The position numbers were made by a program, and so were the translations under genes. The notes under the pieces are model-generated. The model worked only from the letters and a program-made list of their open reading frames with translations. It was not told the origin of the DNA and did no database searches. From Ilumatobacteraceae bacterium (GTDB taxonomy: Bacteria; Actinomycetota; Acidimicrobiia; Acidimicrobiales; Ilumatobacteraceae): a DNA stretch of 7,736 bases. This document shows positions 6,204-7,736 of the stretch, in pieces; within the stretch, counting starts at the first letter, position 1, and each line of letters starts with the position of its first letter. The stretch is from the NCBI GenBank assembly GCA_007117775.1, contig SKFX01000247.1:1-7736 (forward strand), read 5' to 3'.

Positions 6204-6650
6204 ATGCCCCGTCTCGCCATCGGTTCAGATCACGCCGGATACGGGCTCAAGGTCCATCTGACCGAGTTCCTCCGAGGCCTCGGCCATGAAGTGGACGATC
6301 ACGGCAACCATTCGGTCGAGCCGGTCGACTATCCCGAGTACTGCGCTGCGGTGGCGCGAGCTGTGGTCGTCGGCCAAGCGGAGTTCGGGATCGTGCTCGG
6401 TGGCAGCGGCCAGGGTGAACAGATCGCAGCGAACAAGGTCCGTGGGATCCGCGCCGCGCTCTGCAACGACATCTACACCGCTCGTATGGCGCGTTCGCAC
6501 AATGACGCGAATGTGCTGTCGATCGGTGGACGCATCGTCGGCGAGGGTCTCGCCGAGGAGATCGTCATCACGTTCCTATCCACCGGTTTCGAAGGTGGCC
6601 GCCACCAGCGCCGCGTCGCGCAGATCACCCAACTCGAGGAGCAGTTCTGA
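6204..6650 (+). CDS. rpiB: Ribose-5-phosphate isomerase B
   Basis: Interconverts ribose 5-phosphate and ribulose 5-phosphate in the cytosolic pentose phosphate pathway. The 148-residue product is a full-length RpiB/LacAB protein. It opens with the family signature LAIGSDHAG (Asp9, His10 at the active site) and keeps DYPEY (42-46), AANKV (75-79) and HNDANVLSIGGR (99-110). The Cys used as catalytic base in E. coli-type RpiB is Leu65 here; instead the loop GGSGQGEQ carries Glu72, matching the Glu-dependent M. tuberculosis type (Glu75 there). ATG 6204 is supported by homology beginning at residue 4 and by the -10 hexamer six bases upstream; a longer in-frame extension back to about 5790 would overlap the divergent gene and shows no homology. 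One base separates its TGA from the glyA ATG, and a similar rpiB-glyA neighbourhood is known in other Gram-positive bacteria, including Bacillus. Confidence 0.96.
   Translation: MPRLAIGSDHAGYGLKVHLTEFLRGLGHEVDDHGNHSVEPVDYPEYCAAVARAVVVGQAEFGIVLGGSGQGEQIAANKVRGIRAALCNDIYTARMARSHNDANVLSIGGRIVGEGLAEEIVITFLSTGFEGGRHQRRVAQITQLEEQF
6636..6641 (+). promoter_or_regulatory. Ribosome binding site of glyA
   Basis: GAGGAG lies inside the last codons of rpiB, ten bases before the glyA ATG at 6652. It is a good though slightly distant Shine-Dalgarno sequence and contrasts with the absence of one before rpiB, consistent with translation of glyA from within a shared transcript. Confidence 0.6.
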
Positions 6651-6651
6651 T

Positions 6652-7736
6652 ATGCCGTTTCCAACCGATGCCGATCCCGACCTCGAGATCGAGGCGCTGA
6701 TCGAACAGGAGGTGGTTCGCCAGACCACCGGCCTGCAGTTGATCGCGAGTGAGAACTTCACGTCGCCGGCGGTGATGGCGGCCACCGGTTCGGTGCTCAC
6801 CAACAAGTACTCCGAGGGATATCCCGGTAAGCGCTACTACGGCGGCAATGCCGTCGTGGACTCGATCGAGGCGATCGCCATCGAGCGGGTCAAATCGCTG
6901 TTCGGTGCCGAGCACGCCAATGTGCAGCCCCATTCGGGCGCCAACGCGAACATGTGCGTGTACCAGGCGCTGCTGTCGCCGGGTGACACGGTCTTGGGTC
7001 TCAGCCTCGACCATGGCGGCCACCTCACCCACGGCTCACCGGTCAACGCGAGCGGTCTGCTCTACAACTTCGTCTCCTATGGCGTCGGTGCCGAGGAGCG
7101 CATCGATATGGACCAATTGCGCGATCTGGCCCTCGAGCATCGGCCGCGCATGATCGTGGCCGGCACCACCAGCTACCCGCGTCGGCTCGATCCCGAGCCG
7201 TTCCGGGCGATCGCTGATGAGGTCGGCGCGCTATTGCTGTTCGATATCGCACATCTCGCCGGCCTCGTGGCCGGCGGCGCACATCCGAATCCGGTGCCCT
7301 ATGCCGATGTGGTGACGTTCACCACCCACAAAACCCTGCGCGGCCCGCGCGGTGGCTGCATCCTGACCACATCTGAGCACGCGGCGGCGATCGACAAGGC
7401 GGTGTTCCCCGGTTGGCAGGGTGGGCCCCTCGAGCATGCCATCGCCGCGAAGGCGATCGCGTTCCGCGAGGCAGCGGACCCCAGCTTCGGGCACTATGCC
7501 CATGGCATCGTCGCCAATGCGTCGGCACTCGCTGACCAGCTCGTCGCCGAGGGCTTCCGCTTGGTGTCTGGCGGTACCGACACCCACATGATCATCGTCG
7601 ACCTGCGTCCGTTCGATGCTGAACTCACCGGCAAACAGGCCCAGGCCACCCTCGATGAGGCCGGGATCACCCTCAACAAGAACGCCATCCCCGATGACCC
7701 GCGCAGCCCGTTCGTCACCAGCGGGGTGCGGATCGG
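6652..7736 (+). CDS. glyA: Serine hydroxymethyltransferase (C-terminus outside window)
   Basis: PLP enzyme that converts serine and tetrahydrofolate to glycine and 5,10-methylene-tetrahydrofolate; cytosolic source of one-carbon units. From ATG 6652 the frame stays open to the right edge (361 codons); the family is about 415-430 residues, so some 55-65 are missing. Active-site residues are visible with a constant offset of two from E. coli GlyA for most: Ser33 (IASENF), Tyr53 and Glu55 (KYSEGYPG), Tyr63 (RYYGG), His124 (GGHLTHG), Asp198 and His201 (DIAHLAGLVA), and the PLP-binding Lys227 in TTHKTLRGPRGG. The substrate-carboxylate Arg360 (TSGVRI) is just inside the window. The start follows the rpiB stop by one base and has a GAGGAG ribosome binding site. 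GlyA holds 8 of the window's 15 lysines; at least Lys227 is catalytic and Lys52 and Lys60 lie in conserved motifs. Confidence 0.97.
   Translation, partial: MPFPTDADPDLEIEALIEQEVVRQTTGLQLIASENFTSPAVMAATGSVLTNKYSEGYPGKRYYGGNAVVDSIEAIAIERVKSLFGAEHANVQPHSGANANMCVYQALLSPGDTVLGLSLDHGGHLTHGSPVNASGLLYNFVSYGVGAEERIDMDQLRDLALEHRPRMIVAGTTSYPRRLDPEPFRAIADEVGALLLFDIAHLAGLVAGGAHPNPVPYADVVTFTTHKTLRGPRGGCILTTSEHAAAIDKAVFPGWQGGPLEHAIAAKAIAFREAADPSFGHYAHGIVANASALADQLVAEGFRLVSGGTDTHMIIVDLRPFDAELTGKQAQATLDEAGITLNKNAIPDDPRSPFVTSGVRI

Noticed and set aside
1..7736. Defence system, biosynthetic cluster, phage remnant, CRISPR array, tRNA or riboswitch
   Set aside because: All six frames with real coding signal are accounted for by metabolic or hypothetical genes. 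Gaps are 1-188 bases and show no repeat array, cloverleaf or integrase-type gene.

Overview
The window reads as an ordinary chromosomal segment of a high-GC actinobacterium. The protein set suggests a member of the Acidimicrobiia or a related lineage: an actinobacterial-type cytosolic S9 peptidase, a TLP1-type thiolase-like protein and the Glu-type ribose-5-phosphate isomerase B. This placement is an inference from protein character, not a phylogenetic result. Gene density is very high: six genes, no gap above about 190 bases, and no RNA genes, mobile elements, CRISPR arrays or phage genes seen.

Layout. Positions 1-3543 hold a two-gene minus-strand unit. An S9 (DPP-IV-like) peptidase starts at GTG 3543 and is followed after 34 bases by a sucrose phosphorylase-type GH13 enzyme, which runs off the left edge. 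An 85-base divergent gap separates it from a plus-strand lipoprotein of unknown function with a strikingly acidic linker (about 3629-4459). This gene converges on a minus-strand TLP1-like thiolase homologue (4507-6015); two small hairpins lie at the 47-base junction. A second divergent gap (6016-6203) leads to the plus-strand pair rpiB (6204-6650) and glyA (6652 to beyond the right edge), separated by one base and almost certainly co-transcribed.

Function. The genes are housekeeping or peripheral metabolism: phosphorolysis of sucrose or a related glucoside, removal of N-terminal dipeptides, pentose-phosphate isomerisation, and serine/glycine one-carbon metabolism. There is no sign that all six form one pathway. 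The only well-supported functional units are rpiB-glyA and, by spacing, the peptidase-phosphorylase pair.

Three signals cross gene boundaries. First, the genes heading three transcription units (S9 peptidase, TLP1-like gene, rpiB) each have a TAnnnT -10 hexamer ending 6-7 bases before the start codon and no Shine-Dalgarno sequence, the layout of leaderless mRNAs. Second, lysine is almost absent: a hand count gives 15 Lys in about 2455 residues, 8 of them in GlyA. Third, the TLP1-like protein has lost the classical thiolase catalytic residues. I found no convincing undescribed multi-gene system here.
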